A model generated the notes under the pieces. The model searched no databases and was not told where the DNA came from. It saw only the letters and a program-made list of their open reading frames with translations. The position numbers and the translations under genes were made by a program. A DNA stretch of 64,000 nucleotides from JAAYDI01 sp052034005. GTDB lineage: Bacteria > Planctomycetota > Planctomycetia > Pirellulales > Pirellulaceae. Numbering within the stretch: the first letter of the stretch is position 1; each line of letters starts with the position of its first letter. The stretch covers positions 16,375 to 80,374 of the forward strand of contig JBPOJB010000042.1 of NCBI GenBank assembly GCA_052034005.1. The letters run 5' to 3'. Positions 1-9,229 of the stretch are shown piece by piece.

Positions 1-524
1 AGCGCGTCGGTCGCCCGGTCGACGAAGATCACGCAGTGCGGATTGCCCATCGACACGCAGGTCACGCGCAGAGAGTGCCCGGCGATGGACAACTCCCGCT
101 CGACCACCAGATCCCCGGCGAGCGTCGTCGGGATGCGGGGCGGGTCCAGGATCGGCGCACCCATGTCAACACGCACACGCGAGACCCGCCCCCGGCTCAC
201 CTCCAGCTCCAGCGCCAGGACTCCGGCGCCGGTCTCGATCCGCAGGTCCTGACGCGGGCAGAGGCCGTGGTCATACACGTACTTGGCGACACACCGAATG
301 CCGTTGCCGCACATCGCCGACTCGGATCCGTCGGCGTTGAACATCTGCATCCGCGCGTCGGCAACTTGCGACGGACGGATCAGGATCAGCCCGTCCGCGC
401 CGACGCCGAACCGCCGGTGCGACATCTCGCGGGCCAACCGGGCGGGATCGGCAGGCACTCCTTGGGCGAAGCAATCGACGTAGATGTAGTCGTTGCCGGC
501 GCCGTGCATCTTGATGAATCGCAT
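1..524 (-). CDS. dapF: Diaminopimelate epimerase, 5' part only
   Basis: The first 174 codons read MRFIKMHGAGNDYIYVD onward and continue past the left edge of the window, so the C-terminal half, with the second catalytic cysteine, is not visible. The family interconverts LL- and meso-diaminopimelate for lysine and peptidoglycan synthesis in the cytoplasm. Visible hallmarks are the HGAGNDY start, the FGVGADGLI segment and the first catalytic cysteine in AMCGNGIRC. The ATG is preceded by an AGGTGG-like ribosome site. Its presence argues for a meso-DAP peptidoglycan or the lysine pathway. The identification is secure from the conserved N-terminus. Confidence 0.93.
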   Translation of the reverse strand, partial: MRFIKMHGAGNDYIYVDCFAQGVPADPARLAREMSHRRFGVGADGLILIRPSQVADARMQMFNADGSESAMCGNGIRCVAKYVYDHGLCPRQDLRIETGAGVLALELEVSRGRVSRVRVDMGAPILDPPRIPTTLAGDLVVERELSIAGHSLRVTCVSMGNPHCVIFVDRATDA

Positions 525-651
525 GGCAGCCACCTGAGAGGGAGGACCCGGAACGTTCAGTCGAGACATGCGGACCGGTGCAGTCTAGAGGACACGCACG
601 CCTTCTGCACGGTGTGCGGCGGTGATTTTTTCGACGCGTACCGGCCGGGCG

Positions 652-987
652 TCAACCCTGCAGATCCAGTTGCTGCCCGGTGATGCCCGCCGGGTCCTTG
701 CCCGAGCCGGGCGCGGCGTCCGCCGCCGGCTCGGTTTCGGTCGGCGTGTCGCCCGGCCCGGCCGGGCCGATCTCCCACGGTCGCCGACCGTCCGCGTCGC
801 GGTCGGCCGCGCCCTCGTGCTCCTCCGTCTGGCCGACTCCCGAGGCCTGCTCGGCCTTCTCGGCCATCCGCGTCTGGCGGGCCTGGTTGGCCGTGTCCTG
901 CTGTGCGCGGTTCACCTCCGACCCCTGGCTCTGAGGGAGCGGAGAGCCTGCCGCGCTGCCGATCGTGCCCAGAGGACCTACGTTCAT
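652..987 (-). CDS. Small hypothetical hydrophilic protein (111 aa)
   Basis: I do not recognise a family. The predicted protein is polar and rich in Ala, Gly, Glu and Gln, with no transmembrane segment, no signal peptide and a probably disordered composition; the middle (AQQDTANQARQTRMAEKAEQ) could form a short helix. A good Shine-Dalgarno (GGAGGA) lies about six bases before the ATG, which is the main reason to accept it as a gene. It sits between dapF and the AsmA-like gene on the same strand and may be cotranscribed with them. Function is unknown. Confidence 0.6.
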   Translation of the reverse strand: MNVGPLGTIGSAAGSPLPQSQGSEVNRAQQDTANQARQTRMAEKAEQASGVGQTEEHEGAADRDADGRRPWEIGPAGPGDTPTETEPAADAAPGSGKDPAGITGQQLDLQG

Positions 988-1049
988 GAGTCATTCCTCC
1001 GTACCAGGGTCTGTCGTCACGTCCTCGCTTCGTCGCGGGCCATCTGCGT

Positions 1050-4000
1050 CTATTCCTTCGTCGGGCCCCACAGCGTCCGGGGGCTGGCGGTCCGAGGGAC
1101 GGCTTCCGGGAAGATCCGCTGCAGGGTGTTGTCCAGATCGGGGAGCGGCTTGCGGATCACCTGCGGCTGATCGACAGTGCCGACCACCTGGATCAACAGG
1201 ATGCTCTTGCTGGCTTCCGCCAGCAGCGCCTTGACCAGCGGCAACGGGGATTCCTCACGCCCTACCAGCGCATAGAAGTCCAAGTCGATCTGCCGATTCA
1301 GGTCCATCCAGCCCTTGCCCTTCATGCTCAGCACGTCGCCCGCGAAGTCGATGCGATCCAAATAGACCTGCTCGCCGTTGACGCGGAAATCGATGTCGCT
1401 GCTGGTGAACGTCGTGCCGTCCGGATCGCGCAGGCTGAGCACGTTGAGCAGGCGGGCCATGACGGGCAATTGATACACGTTCGCTTCCCTGAGCCGCATC
1501 TGGCCATGGCCCTGCAACGTGTGCAAGCCCGCCTTGGCGCCCTGCAGGTGTGCCAGCGCGTAGACTCGACCGGTGACCTGGTGGGCCCCCGGATGCACGG
1601 CCCGCGCGAGCTCGATGAGCTGGCCGTCGACCAGCGACAGGTCCGCTTCGAAATGCAGGTCGTTGTCCAGCAGGACGCGCGCGTCGACCGCGACCGTGCC
1701 GCCCACGGCCCGGGCTGTGACCTGGCGCGGGATGACGCCCGGCTGGGGTGCGGTGGCGCGCGAACCGAGAATGAGCTGTTGGGCATCGAGCCAGAAGGGG
1801 CCGCGGATCTGCGTGAGCTGGACGCCGCGCGTGATGAGCGAATCGATCTCCAGCTCGCCGCGACTCTGTATCACCTGGCCGTCCGACTGCCCGATCAACC
1901 GGACGCCGCCGTGGATGTGTTCCAGTCGGAGCGCGCTGTCCAGGGCGCCGTTTTCCACATCCAGCAGGAGATCCCAGCGCGCGCTGAGCGGCCCGATATC
2001 GCCGCCGCCGAACCAGGCGTTGCCGTCGACGCTCACCATCCCGCGGTACCGCAGCTGACGCAGGGCCGACCGCAGCGCCTCAGGCATGGCATCGACCAGC
2101 TCCCGGTCGACGTCCAGCCGGTCGGCCACCAGCCGCGTCAGGCGGATCTCCCACCGCCGGTCGGGCGTGGCCTGGCCGTGTCCGGCCAGCTCGACGCGGC
2201 TGCCTTGACGTTTGGCGCTGATGTCCTGCAGTTGGAACTGGCCGTCCCGGTAGGAGAGGCTGCCGGTCACGTCGTCCAACTGCACCGGCAGCCAGGTGGG
2301 CTGCACGCTGATGGATCGCCCGGGCACGTTCTGCGAAGGCGGCCACTTCTCGGCGCGCAGGTCGAGCTGCGTCTGGTGGGTACCCGTGTGGTGCTGCATG
2401 GTCAGCCGCACGTAATCCACGCTCCCGCGCGGCCGCAGACTGTCCCACAACCGCTCGACGCCCGGGTTGAGCTGCCCGATGGCCGACCGCAGGGACTCGT
2501 CCAGCGGCGCGTCCCAGCACTTGAAGTGCAGCGTCAGATCGCCGCCCGGCCGGCCGTCGGAAGCCGGCGTCCAGTCGCCCGCGCATGTGATGTAGTTGCT
2601 GCCATGATACCCACGCAAGTCCCGGAACTCCCATTGCTGCGGGGTCATCACGATCTGGCCGGTCACGTTCTGAATCGCATACGGGAATCGCTCGTACTGG
2701 ATCGCGCAATCGTTGAGCTGCACGTCCCACCAGGCGTGCGCCGGCTCGCCCGGCGCCCGCTTCTCGATCCGCCCCTGCGTCAACGTGATCGCGCCGCTCG
2801 GACGCAGCGTGCGCATGATCCGCTGGCCCTCCGTGGGCAGCGCCGTGATGAAGTCGTCGTTCAGCGGGATGGGGCCGTGCGAACCGAGGGTCAGCCAACC
2901 GGTCGCCTGGGAGCCCGGGTCCTGCAGCTCGGCCGCCAGCTGGATCGTCTGGCCGTTGGCGGTCGCCAGGAACTCCGGGACCCGGATCGTGCGGCCGACG
3001 ACCCGGATGTGGCCATGGCCATGCTGCAGGCGCAGCGGGAACCGATAGTAACTGAACGATACGTCGCGGCAGTGGATGTCGATGTCCGGCTGGAACTCGT
3101 GCTCCGCCAGGGACAGCGTCGCCGTCAGGTCGATCGTGCCCTCCGGTGAGAACTTGTTCCACTCCGCCTGCCAGTGGGCCGGCAGCGACTGATAGAGGCG
3201 TTCGTCGAGCGAGAGCTGGCGGACCTCGCCTGAGAGCACCAAGGTGGGAGACTCGCCCAGGAACCCGTCGCAGCGGCACGAGAGCGCCAGCGAGGTCGGC
3301 CCGCTCTGGGCCGTCACCCCTTCGATCCGAAGCTGCCGGTTGTCACAGAAGATGTCCGCCTCCAGCTTGGTCAGCGACAGCGGCAGCCGCGGGTCTTCCA
3401 GGTTCCCTTCCGAGAGATGCCCTTGCAGCGTGAAATCGATCGGCTGCGCCGCGCCGCGCCGGTGCCCGACCCGAAACGTGAATTGCGCCCGCGCTCGCAA
3501 GTTGGCCAGCAGCGAAAGGTACTCCGCCGCGTCGGCCGGCAACGCGTTGAGCATCCGCTGCGACATGTCCAGACCATCGATCGTGCCCCACGCCGACCAC
3601 TCCGCGCCGCTCCGGTCGATCAGCCCCTGCAGCTTCACCCGCCGGAAATGGTCACCCAGGAGCGTCCCGGCCAGACGCCATTGCTCGCACTTGCCCGCCC
3701 CCGCCTCCGCGTGCAGCTGCACGTTGATTTCCCGCAGCGCCATGCTGCGCTCCGGCCGACTGCAAAGGTCCTTCAAATCGACTGCCGAATCCTCGATCAC
3801 GATCGTCGGCATCGACCCGCCGCAGGTGGGCAACGGCAGGAGCCCGGCCAGGTTCCACTCGCCCGCCCGGTGACTGGTCGCCTGGACTTTCAAGCGGCGC
3901 AAGGTGAGACGCTGGACCTCGAGCGTGCCGGCGAGCAACTGCGTCAAGTCCGTCTGGCAGGCGAGGAACACTTCGTCCACGGACACCCATTCGCGGTACG

Positions 4001-4265
4001 CCGGCGCCCCGGTCTTCGCGCGGATCGACAGCCCGCGGATCTCGATCCCCTGGCCGGCCAGCCGACGGGCGGCCGCCACGCGCACGTCCAACTGCGGATA
4101 GTGGTCCGCCACCAGCGACTCGACCCGCACACGGATCTGCTCGTCCAGCTGCCCGGCCAGGAACTGCCGGCCTACCACCAGACCCGCCGCGCAGACCAGC
4201 AGGGCCAACAACCACCAGCGCACGAAGCTGGCAAATCGGGCGAAGAGTCCGCGTGGCTCAGCCAT
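1050..4265 (-). CDS. AsmA-like large envelope protein (1071 aa)
   Basis: The protein has one N-terminal membrane anchor (about residues 13-33, WWLLALLVCAAGLVVG) followed by about 1000 residues of repetitive beta-rich sequence. This is the layout of AsmA/YhdP/TamB-type proteins, which bridge the periplasm and are implicated in lipid transport or outer-membrane assembly. The C-terminal region (FRVNGEQVYLDRIDFAGD, MKGKGWMDLNRQIDLDF, IQVVGTVDQPQV) resembles the AsmA-like C-terminal domain. The long DUF-like middle has no catalytic motif I can see. It is followed 51 bp upstream on the same strand by a membrane glycosyltransferase. The family call is from pattern recognition and the role in this organism is inferred. 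Confidence 0.75.
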   Translation of the reverse strand: MAEPRGLFARFASFVRWWLLALLVCAAGLVVGRQFLAGQLDEQIRVRVESLVADHYPQLDVRVAAARRLAGQGIEIRGLSIRAKTGAPAYREWVSVDEVFLACQTDLTQLLAGTLEVQRLTLRRLKVQATSHRAGEWNLAGLLPLPTCGGSMPTIVIEDSAVDLKDLCSRPERSMALREINVQLHAEAGAGKCEQWRLAGTLLGDHFRRVKLQGLIDRSGAEWSAWGTIDGLDMSQRMLNALPADAAEYLSLLANLRARAQFTFRVGHRRGAAQPIDFTLQGHLSEGNLEDPRLPLSLTKLEADIFCDNRQLRIEGVTAQSGPTSLALSCRCDGFLGESPTLVLSGEVRQLSLDERLYQSLPAHWQAEWNKFSPEGTIDLTATLSLAEHEFQPDIDIHCRDVSFSYYRFPLRLQHGHGHIRVVGRTIRVPEFLATANGQTIQLAAELQDPGSQATGWLTLGSHGPIPLNDDFITALPTEGQRIMRTLRPSGAITLTQGRIEKRAPGEPAHAWWDVQLNDCAIQYERFPYAIQNVTGQIVMTPQQWEFRDLRGYHGSNYITCAGDWTPASDGRPGGDLTLHFKCWDAPLDESLRSAIGQLNPGVERLWDSLRPRGSVDYVRLTMQHHTGTHQTQLDLRAEKWPPSQNVPGRSISVQPTWLPVQLDDVTGSLSYRDGQFQLQDISAKRQGSRVELAGHGQATPDRRWEIRLTRLVADRLDVDRELVDAMPEALRSALRQLRYRGMVSVDGNAWFGGGDIGPLSARWDLLLDVENGALDSALRLEHIHGGVRLIGQSDGQVIQSRGELEIDSLITRGVQLTQIRGPFWLDAQQLILGSRATAPQPGVIPRQVTARAVGGTVAVDARVLLDNDLHFEADLSLVDGQLIELARAVHPGAHQVTGRVYALAHLQGAKAGLHTLQGHGQMRLREANVYQLPVMARLLNVLSLRDPDGTTFTSSDIDFRVNGEQVYLDRIDFAGDVLSMKGKGWMDLNRQIDLDFYALVGREESPLPLVKALLAEASKSILLIQVVGTVDQPQVIRKPLPDLDNTLQRIFPEAVPRTASPRTLWGPTKE

Positions 4266-4316
4266 GCGCCTGGATTCCTGTCCTGCAGCCCCACGATCCT
4301 TCCACCAGCATGCCGC

Positions 4317-5615
4317 TCAGACGGCAACGCCGACCGCCTCCCCGCGGCCCGCGACCCGCCGCCTCCACACACCGGCCAACACCGCTGCGGCCAACACCGC
4401 CCAGACCAACATTGCCGGGTCCCGATAACGAATCGAGGCCACAAAAATCACGTGCAGACCCGTGAAGTACAACGCCGGAAAGACACACAACGTGTACGGC
4501 CAGCCGCGGCGAACCCACCGCCAGACCCCGATCGCGCCCAGCACCAGGAGCGGCACATACCCGGCCGCGACCACCAGGCGCAGCGCCCGGCTCTGAAATT
4601 CGCCGGCATTCGGCCAGATGTTCCACATCCGCAGGAACTTGGCGCCGGAGAGCCGGATCGCGGCACCCATATGCCCACGCGCCCACGACCAGGCATCGTC
4701 CCGCATCCGCCGGTCCAGTCGGACCTCGAACCCGTCCGGCGACCGACCTGCCGCGATGTCGTCCTGCCGCTGTGCCTGGTAGTACCGCGTGGTGAACCGC
4801 ATGTCGCTCGCACCCGTCGCCGCCGGGTTCAAACCGTCATACAGACTCGCCCCCACCTGCAACGTCGTGGGCACGAACCGGCCCGCAACCTGATAGTTCC
4901 GAATCCACCAGGGACACATCACCAGGCTCAACGCACCAAGCATCCACACGCCGATTCGCAAATGCCGCCAACGAGCCGGGCTCGCCAGCACCTGGCAACC
5001 CAGCACGAACGGTATGAACAACAGCCAACTCGGCCGCGCCAGCACGGCGCACGCCGCCGCCACACCCGCCAGCACCGACCAGAGAACCTCGCGCCGCCTC
5101 GAAACGGCCTGCCACGCACAGACCCAACACGCCAGGTGCAACATCATCAACGGACAAAACAAGGCTTCCGCCAGCACGAAAAGACTCATCGCCACCGCGC
5201 CCGGATACCCGGCCACCAGCACGCCCGCCAGAACCCCCGTGTCGCGATCAAACAAGAGGCGGCCCATCCAGATCACCACGCCGACAGTCACCGTGCCCAA
5301 CAGCGCACCGACCAGCCGCGCCCAGAGAACCGGCGGATCTGCACCGACTACCGTGAACAGCCCGGCCAACAGCACTGGATAGCCGGGCGTCCGAAAGATG
5401 CGGAAGTCCGGTCCGCCATACTCGTACGCCTGCCCCGCCGCGATCCGATGACCCAACTCCCAGTAACCGTCACTGTCGGGCATCCCCAAGGCCCGAGCGT
5501 CGCCCAACCGCGCCTGCCACCACACCGCGCCCCCCACGCGCACGCCCAGCGCCACGGCCAAAACCGTTAAGACGACCCAGCAGCGTTTCCAGCCTGACAT
5601 CCGTGGTCCGCGCAT
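4317..5615 (-). CDS. Polytopic glycosyltransferase, ArnT/PMT-like (GT39/GT83 type)
   Basis: A 432-residue polytopic membrane protein. The first periplasmic loop has the features expected of C-type lipid-linked-sugar transferases: MPDSDGYWELGHRIAAGQ (acidic residues after TM1) and RIFRTPGYPVLLAGLF, the R-x-PGYP signature. Several hydrophobic helices follow (LAGVLVAGYPGAVAMSLFVL, WSVLAGVAAACAVLARPSWL). The family transfers sugars from polyprenyl phosphate donors to lipid A, proteins or glycolipids; substrate cannot be assigned. Two starts are possible, position 5615 or an ATG at 5600 with a GGA just upstream. It lies between the AsmA-like gene and tilS on the same strand. Confidence 0.8.
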   Translation of the reverse strand: MRGPRMSGWKRCWVVLTVLAVALGVRVGGAVWWQARLGDARALGMPDSDGYWELGHRIAAGQAYEYGGPDFRIFRTPGYPVLLAGLFTVVGADPPVLWARLVGALLGTVTVGVVIWMGRLLFDRDTGVLAGVLVAGYPGAVAMSLFVLAEALFCPLMMLHLACWVCAWQAVSRRREVLWSVLAGVAAACAVLARPSWLLFIPFVLGCQVLASPARWRHLRIGVWMLGALSLVMCPWWIRNYQVAGRFVPTTLQVGASLYDGLNPAATGASDMRFTTRYYQAQRQDDIAAGRSPDGFEVRLDRRMRDDAWSWARGHMGAAIRLSGAKFLRMWNIWPNAGEFQSRALRLVVAAGYVPLLVLGAIGVWRWVRRGWPYTLCVFPALYFTGLHVIFVASIRYRDPAMLVWAVLAAAVLAGVWRRRVAGRGEAVGVAV

Positions 5616-5735
5616 AATGGTGGCCAGCGTACGGGACGCGGCATAGTAGGCTCACCCGGAGAAGGAGGTCAATACGGAAGTGGTGCTAGCACGCCGGAGC
5701 GGTGTGGCAACCCGGAACCAGACGGAGGGCGCGAA

Positions 5736-6746
5736 TCACGCGTGTGCGGCCTCCAGGCACACGACATCCGCCTTTCGCCGCGCGCGGATGCTGCCGGGCA
5801 GTGTGAGGGACGACTCCGCTGTGCCGGCGCCTTGCAGCAGGGCGCCCAATTCCTCCCACTTGCGGCGGCTCATGGCGCGCAGCGGCCAGTGCTGGTCGCG
5901 CCACACGGCCATCAGCAGCTCCTGGACCAGGAAGGCCGGCTGCCCGCACAACGGCGTGCAGTCGATCTGCACGCGATGGGCCGCGGACACCGTCACGCAC
6001 CGGGCTCGCAGCGTGTCGACCAGCGTATCGATCACCCGCTGCGCTTGCCCGGACAGCTCGCCGAGCCGCAGGATCGCCTCCTCGACTCGCGGGTTGTAGT
6101 CGCGTTGGAGCGCGGGGAGCAGTTGGTGCCGGATGCGGTTGCGCGTGTAACGCGTCGCCCGATTGGTCGAGTCCTCTCGAAACGGCTGGCCCAAGGAGGC
6201 CAGGTACGATTCAACCTCCACTCGGGAACAGCCCAACAATGGGCGCACCAGCGTGGTCATTGGGCTGAGCGGCCGGTACTTCGGGATGCCGCCCAGGCCG
6301 CGCAGGCCCGTCCCACGCACCACCCGATGCAGGATCGTCTCCACCTGGTCCTGGGCCGTATGGGCTGTGGCGACGTACCGCGCGCCGAGTCGATCGGCCA
6401 GGGTACGCAGGAAGCCATACCGCGCACGACGCGCGGCGGCTTCCAAACCTTTACGGCCGGGCTGCAGGTCCGCCCCGGCACGGCCCACCTCACAAGACAA
6501 CCCCAGCCGGCCGCACAACCGCGCGACAAACGCCTCGTCCTCGTCCGATTCCAGGCCGCGGAGCCCGTGGTTGAAATGCCCGACCACCAGGCGGCCCGCC
6601 GATCGCGCCTGCAGGCGTGCCAGTGCGCACAGCAGCGCCACGCTGTCCCGACCACCCGAGACGGCGACGATCACCGTGACCTCCCGCCACTGGATCGGCG
6701 GCCAGGAGTCGGCAACCTGCCGTTCGAACTGGGGCTCGCAGTCCAT
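5736..6746 (-). CDS. tilS: tRNA(Ile)-lysidine synthase
   Basis: The protein converts C34 of the CAU-anticodon tRNA-Ile to lysidine with ATP and lysine, so that AUA is read as Ile. The N-type ATP-pyrophosphatase loop SGGRDS is at residues 30-35, followed by GHFNHGLRG and TAHTAQDQVETILHRVVRGTGLRGL, all TilS hallmarks; DSTNRATRYTRNRIRHQLLP is the conserved tRNA-binding stretch. At about 336 residues it is shorter than the E. coli enzyme and seems to lack most of the C-terminal domain, as in several phyla. I chose the ATG at 6746 over the upstream codon at 6782 because homologous sequence begins there. Confidence 0.92.
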   Translation of the reverse strand: MDCEPQFERQVADSWPPIQWREVTVIVAVSGGRDSVALLCALARLQARSAGRLVVGHFNHGLRGLESDEDEAFVARLCGRLGLSCEVGRAGADLQPGRKGLEAAARRARYGFLRTLADRLGARYVATAHTAQDQVETILHRVVRGTGLRGLGGIPKYRPLSPMTTLVRPLLGCSRVEVESYLASLGQPFREDSTNRATRYTRNRIRHQLLPALQRDYNPRVEEAILRLGELSGQAQRVIDTLVDTLRARCVTVSAAHRVQIDCTPLCGQPAFLVQELLMAVWRDQHWPLRAMSRRKWEELGALLQGAGTAESSLTLPGSIRARRKADVVCLEAAHA

Positions 6747-7278
6747 AGCGGCCAATGTAAACCAGCGGCGGCAGGCGGTCACGGGCTGCCCCCTACAAAG
6801 CTATGCATTATCCCCTCATTCGATGTACTTCCGCAGAATTGGACGGTTAGGCAGGGTGGAGCGGGTCGGCCATGGCGCAACTGCAGAGGGTGCTAGGGGT
6901 TGGGGTCCTGGAAAACCGGCCTTGCGGCGGCCGCAAACCGTTGCAGTTCTCGGATTCTCTGATAACATAAGGGGCGAATTGCCTATCGGCTGCTAGCTGC
7001 GCGTGTCCTATGTGCAGCGGGCAGTGCTTGCATTCAATTGACAACCTTTGAACGAGCGTTGGCGCTACGTCGGAGGCGGGGGGTGCAAGGTGGTTCAATT
7101 CGATCGCTGATGAACATGGTCCGGAATTCGTGATCGCGACCAGGGCTTTTTCGACACAGAGCGGGCGAATCAATGTACATCGTAATGCTTATCTTGCGGT
7201 GTATTTTGGGCATTGAGGGGGTTGGCTATCGCGGCCTGCGATTGGCGGTTTGCGGGCGTGCAACCCCCACGTGGGTGC

Positions 7279-7388
7279 CAGGACAGGGTGGTAGAGCCTC
7301 CTCGGTTGCTCTGGAGTACTGGTCCTGTGAACAAGCAGTTCCCGATACGATGGCCGCACGAGCATCGACGGCGTGCACGCCGTTTTTT
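7279..7388 (+). ncRNA. Possible small RNA ending in a terminator
   Basis: Two nested pairings can be read: CAGGAC (7279-7284) with GTCCTG (7322-7327), and AGAGC (7293-7297) with GCTCT (7308-7312), separated by an internal loop of about eight nucleotides on each side. Some 40 nucleotides downstream comes a strong intrinsic terminator. No protein gene ends here, so the terminator needs some transcript. The 5' end is unknown and no promoter was identified. A 6S-like RNA is one idea because of the stem-bubble-stem shape, but the match is weak. Confidence 0.3.
7368..7388 (+). terminator. Rho-independent terminator
   Basis: The perfect inverted repeat ACGGCG-TGCA-CGCCGT (7368-7383) gives a six-base-pair GC-rich stem with a four-base loop, directly followed by a run of six T (7383-7388). 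This is the clearest intrinsic terminator in the window. It lies about 250 bp upstream of rny and does not follow any recognisable protein gene. Confidence 0.7.
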
Positions 7389-7640
7389 CGCCCACCGTTG
7401 CAAGCGGTGCAGTCTGGCGGGCGACGATTTGGGCGTGTGATGGTCGGGGGGGACTAGCGCGGGACGGGCCTCATCATCATCGGTCGGGCAGGCGTGTCAT
7501 GCCGCGCCGCGAACCGAGCTTGCACAGGCAATGAGAGGTACTGGGCGCGGTGCGTCGTTCGTGCTGGGCGCGTCGAGCCGAGGAGCCTGCGTTGCGACCG
7601 CCGGGCGGGTGCCGCGCTGATCCCGAATGGGGAGCAGACC

Positions 7641-9221
7641 GTGGTAAGTCCCATCTTTGCGGCACTCGACCAGATCACCATTGCGGTCGTCGCCAGCTCC
7701 TTGATTACGGCCGCCCTGACCTTCACGGTCGTGAAGCTGCTGGACCGGCTGCGCAGGAAGGACGCCGAGACCGAGGCCCGTACGATCCTGGAGCGTGCGG
7801 AGCGCGAGGCGACCAACCGGCGGCGGGAGGCGGAGTTGGAGATCAAGGAGCGTGCGCTCCAGCAGAAGGCCAAGACGGAAGAGGAGTTGGGCAAGGTCCG
7901 CGACGAACTGCGTGAGCGGGAGCGGTTGCTCGACAAGCGGACGGAGACGATCGAGCAGCAGACGGACGATTTGCGCAAGCAGGAGCGGATTGTCGAGAAC
8001 ACGCAGCGCCGGCTGTCGGAGCGGTTGGAGGACGCCAACCGCCGGAACGAGGAGCTTTCCAAGCTGTTGGACATGCAGCGTCAGACGCTGCACGACCTGA
8101 GCGGCCTGGGGCGCGAGGAGGCGGAGCATCGGCTCTTGTCGATGCTCGACGCCGAGCTGACCCAGGAGACGGGCCAGATCATCCTGCGGCACGAGAAGCG
8201 GATCGCCGAGCAGTGTGACGCGATGGCGCGCGACATGCTCCTGACCGCCCTGCATCGCTACGCGGCGGCCCACACGGCCGAGAGCACCACCAGCTCGATC
8301 GACATCCCCAACGACGAGATGAAGGGGCGCATCATCGGCCGGGAAGGGCGCAACATCCGGGCGTTCGAGAAGGCGACGGGCGTGGACGTGATCATCGACG
8401 ATACGCCGGGCGTGGTGATCGTCAGCGGTTTCGACCCGGTGCGCCGGGAAATCGCCCGCCAGTCGCTCGACAAGCTGATCGCCGACGGGCGCATCCATCC
8501 GTCCCGCATCGAAGAGATCGTGGCGGAGACCACCAAGGAGATCGAGCAGTACATCCGCCGCAAGGGTGACGAGGCGGTCCAGGAGGTGAACGTCCACGGC
8601 CTGCACGAGCGCCTGGTGTACATGCTCGGCCGGATGCACTTCCGGACCAGCTACAGCCAGAACGTGCTGCGGCACAGCGTGGAAGTGGCGTTCATCGCCG
8701 GGATGTTGGCCGAGATGATCGGGCTGGACGGCGACATCGGGCGCCGCTGCGGACTGCTGCACGATATCGGCAAGGCGGCCGACCATGAGCTCGAGGGCGG
8801 CCACCCAAAGATCGGCGCCGACCTGCTCAAGCGGCATGGCGAGGGCGCGGAAGTGGTGCATGCCGCGCTGGGCCATCACGACGAAATCCTGACCGACTAC
8901 CCCTATACGATGCTGGTCGCCACGGCGGACGCGTGCAGCGCGTCGCGCCCGGGTGCGCGTCGCGAATCGCTCGAGCGCTACATCAAGCGGATGGAGGAAC
9001 TGGAATCGATCGCCAGCGGGTTCCCCGGCGTCGAACAGGCGTTTGCGATCCAGGCCGGCCGCGAGCTGCGCGTGATCGCCAGCGCCAAGCAGACGGACGA
9101 CGCGAAAGCGGCGAAGATCTGCCGCGACATTGCCAAGGCCTTCGAAGAACAGCTGACCTATCCGGGCGAAATCAAAGTCACCGTGGTGCGTGAATCACGC
9201 TTCACCGAATTGGCACGCTAG
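7641..9221 (+). CDS. rny: Ribonuclease Y
   Basis: Membrane-anchored endoribonuclease that initiates mRNA decay. The order is canonical: N-terminal transmembrane helix (ITIAVVASSLITAALTFTVV), long Glu/Arg-rich coiled coil, KH domain with GRIIGREGRNIRAFE, then an HD domain (HSVEVAFIAGMLAEMIG, LLHDIGKAADHE, GHHDE). I chose the GTG at 7641, which has GGGGAG a few bases upstream and gives 526 residues, the usual family length; an open frame continues upstream to 7494 but adds unrelated sequence. It is followed eight bases later by ymdB, a pairing seen in many bacteria. Confidence 0.96.
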   Translation: MVSPIFAALDQITIAVVASSLITAALTFTVVKLLDRLRRKDAETEARTILERAEREATNRRREAELEIKERALQQKAKTEEELGKVRDELRERERLLDKRTETIEQQTDDLRKQERIVENTQRRLSERLEDANRRNEELSKLLDMQRQTLHDLSGLGREEAEHRLLSMLDAELTQETGQIILRHEKRIAEQCDAMARDMLLTALHRYAAAHTAESTTSSIDIPNDEMKGRIIGREGRNIRAFEKATGVDVIIDDTPGVVIVSGFDPVRREIARQSLDKLIADGRIHPSRIEEIVAETTKEIEQYIRRKGDEAVQEVNVHGLHERLVYMLGRMHFRTSYSQNVLRHSVEVAFIAGMLAEMIGLDGDIGRRCGLLHDIGKAADHELEGGHPKIGADLLKRHGEGAEVVHAALGHHDEILTDYPYTMLVATADACSASRPGARRESLERYIKRMEELESIASGFPGVEQAFAIQAGRELRVIASAKQTDDAKAAKICRDIAKAFEEQLTYPGEIKVTVVRESRFTELAR

Positions 9222-9229
9222 GGCGACCC

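Larger units (their letters stand above)
6747..7640. other. Long intergenic region between tilS and rny
   Basis: Nearly 900 bp without a convincing protein gene, between divergently transcribed tilS and rny. Open frames here are short, lack good ribosome sites and have no recognisable product. The segment contains a strong rho-independent terminator at 7368-7388 on the plus strand and a foldable stretch just upstream of it, described separately as a possible small RNA. Promoters for both flanking genes must lie here, but I could not pick a confident -35/-10 pair. Confidence 0.6.

Noticed and set aside
1470..3149. Long open frame on the plus strand opposite the AsmA-like gene
   Set aside because: GC-rich sequence gives long antisense frames; its composition is Arg/Pro/Gln-rich and lacks any domain, whereas the minus-strand protein is coherent.
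7173..7457. Open frame across the tilS-rny gap
   Set aside because: No family resemblance, no good ribosome site, and it runs through the strong terminator hairpin at 7368-7388.
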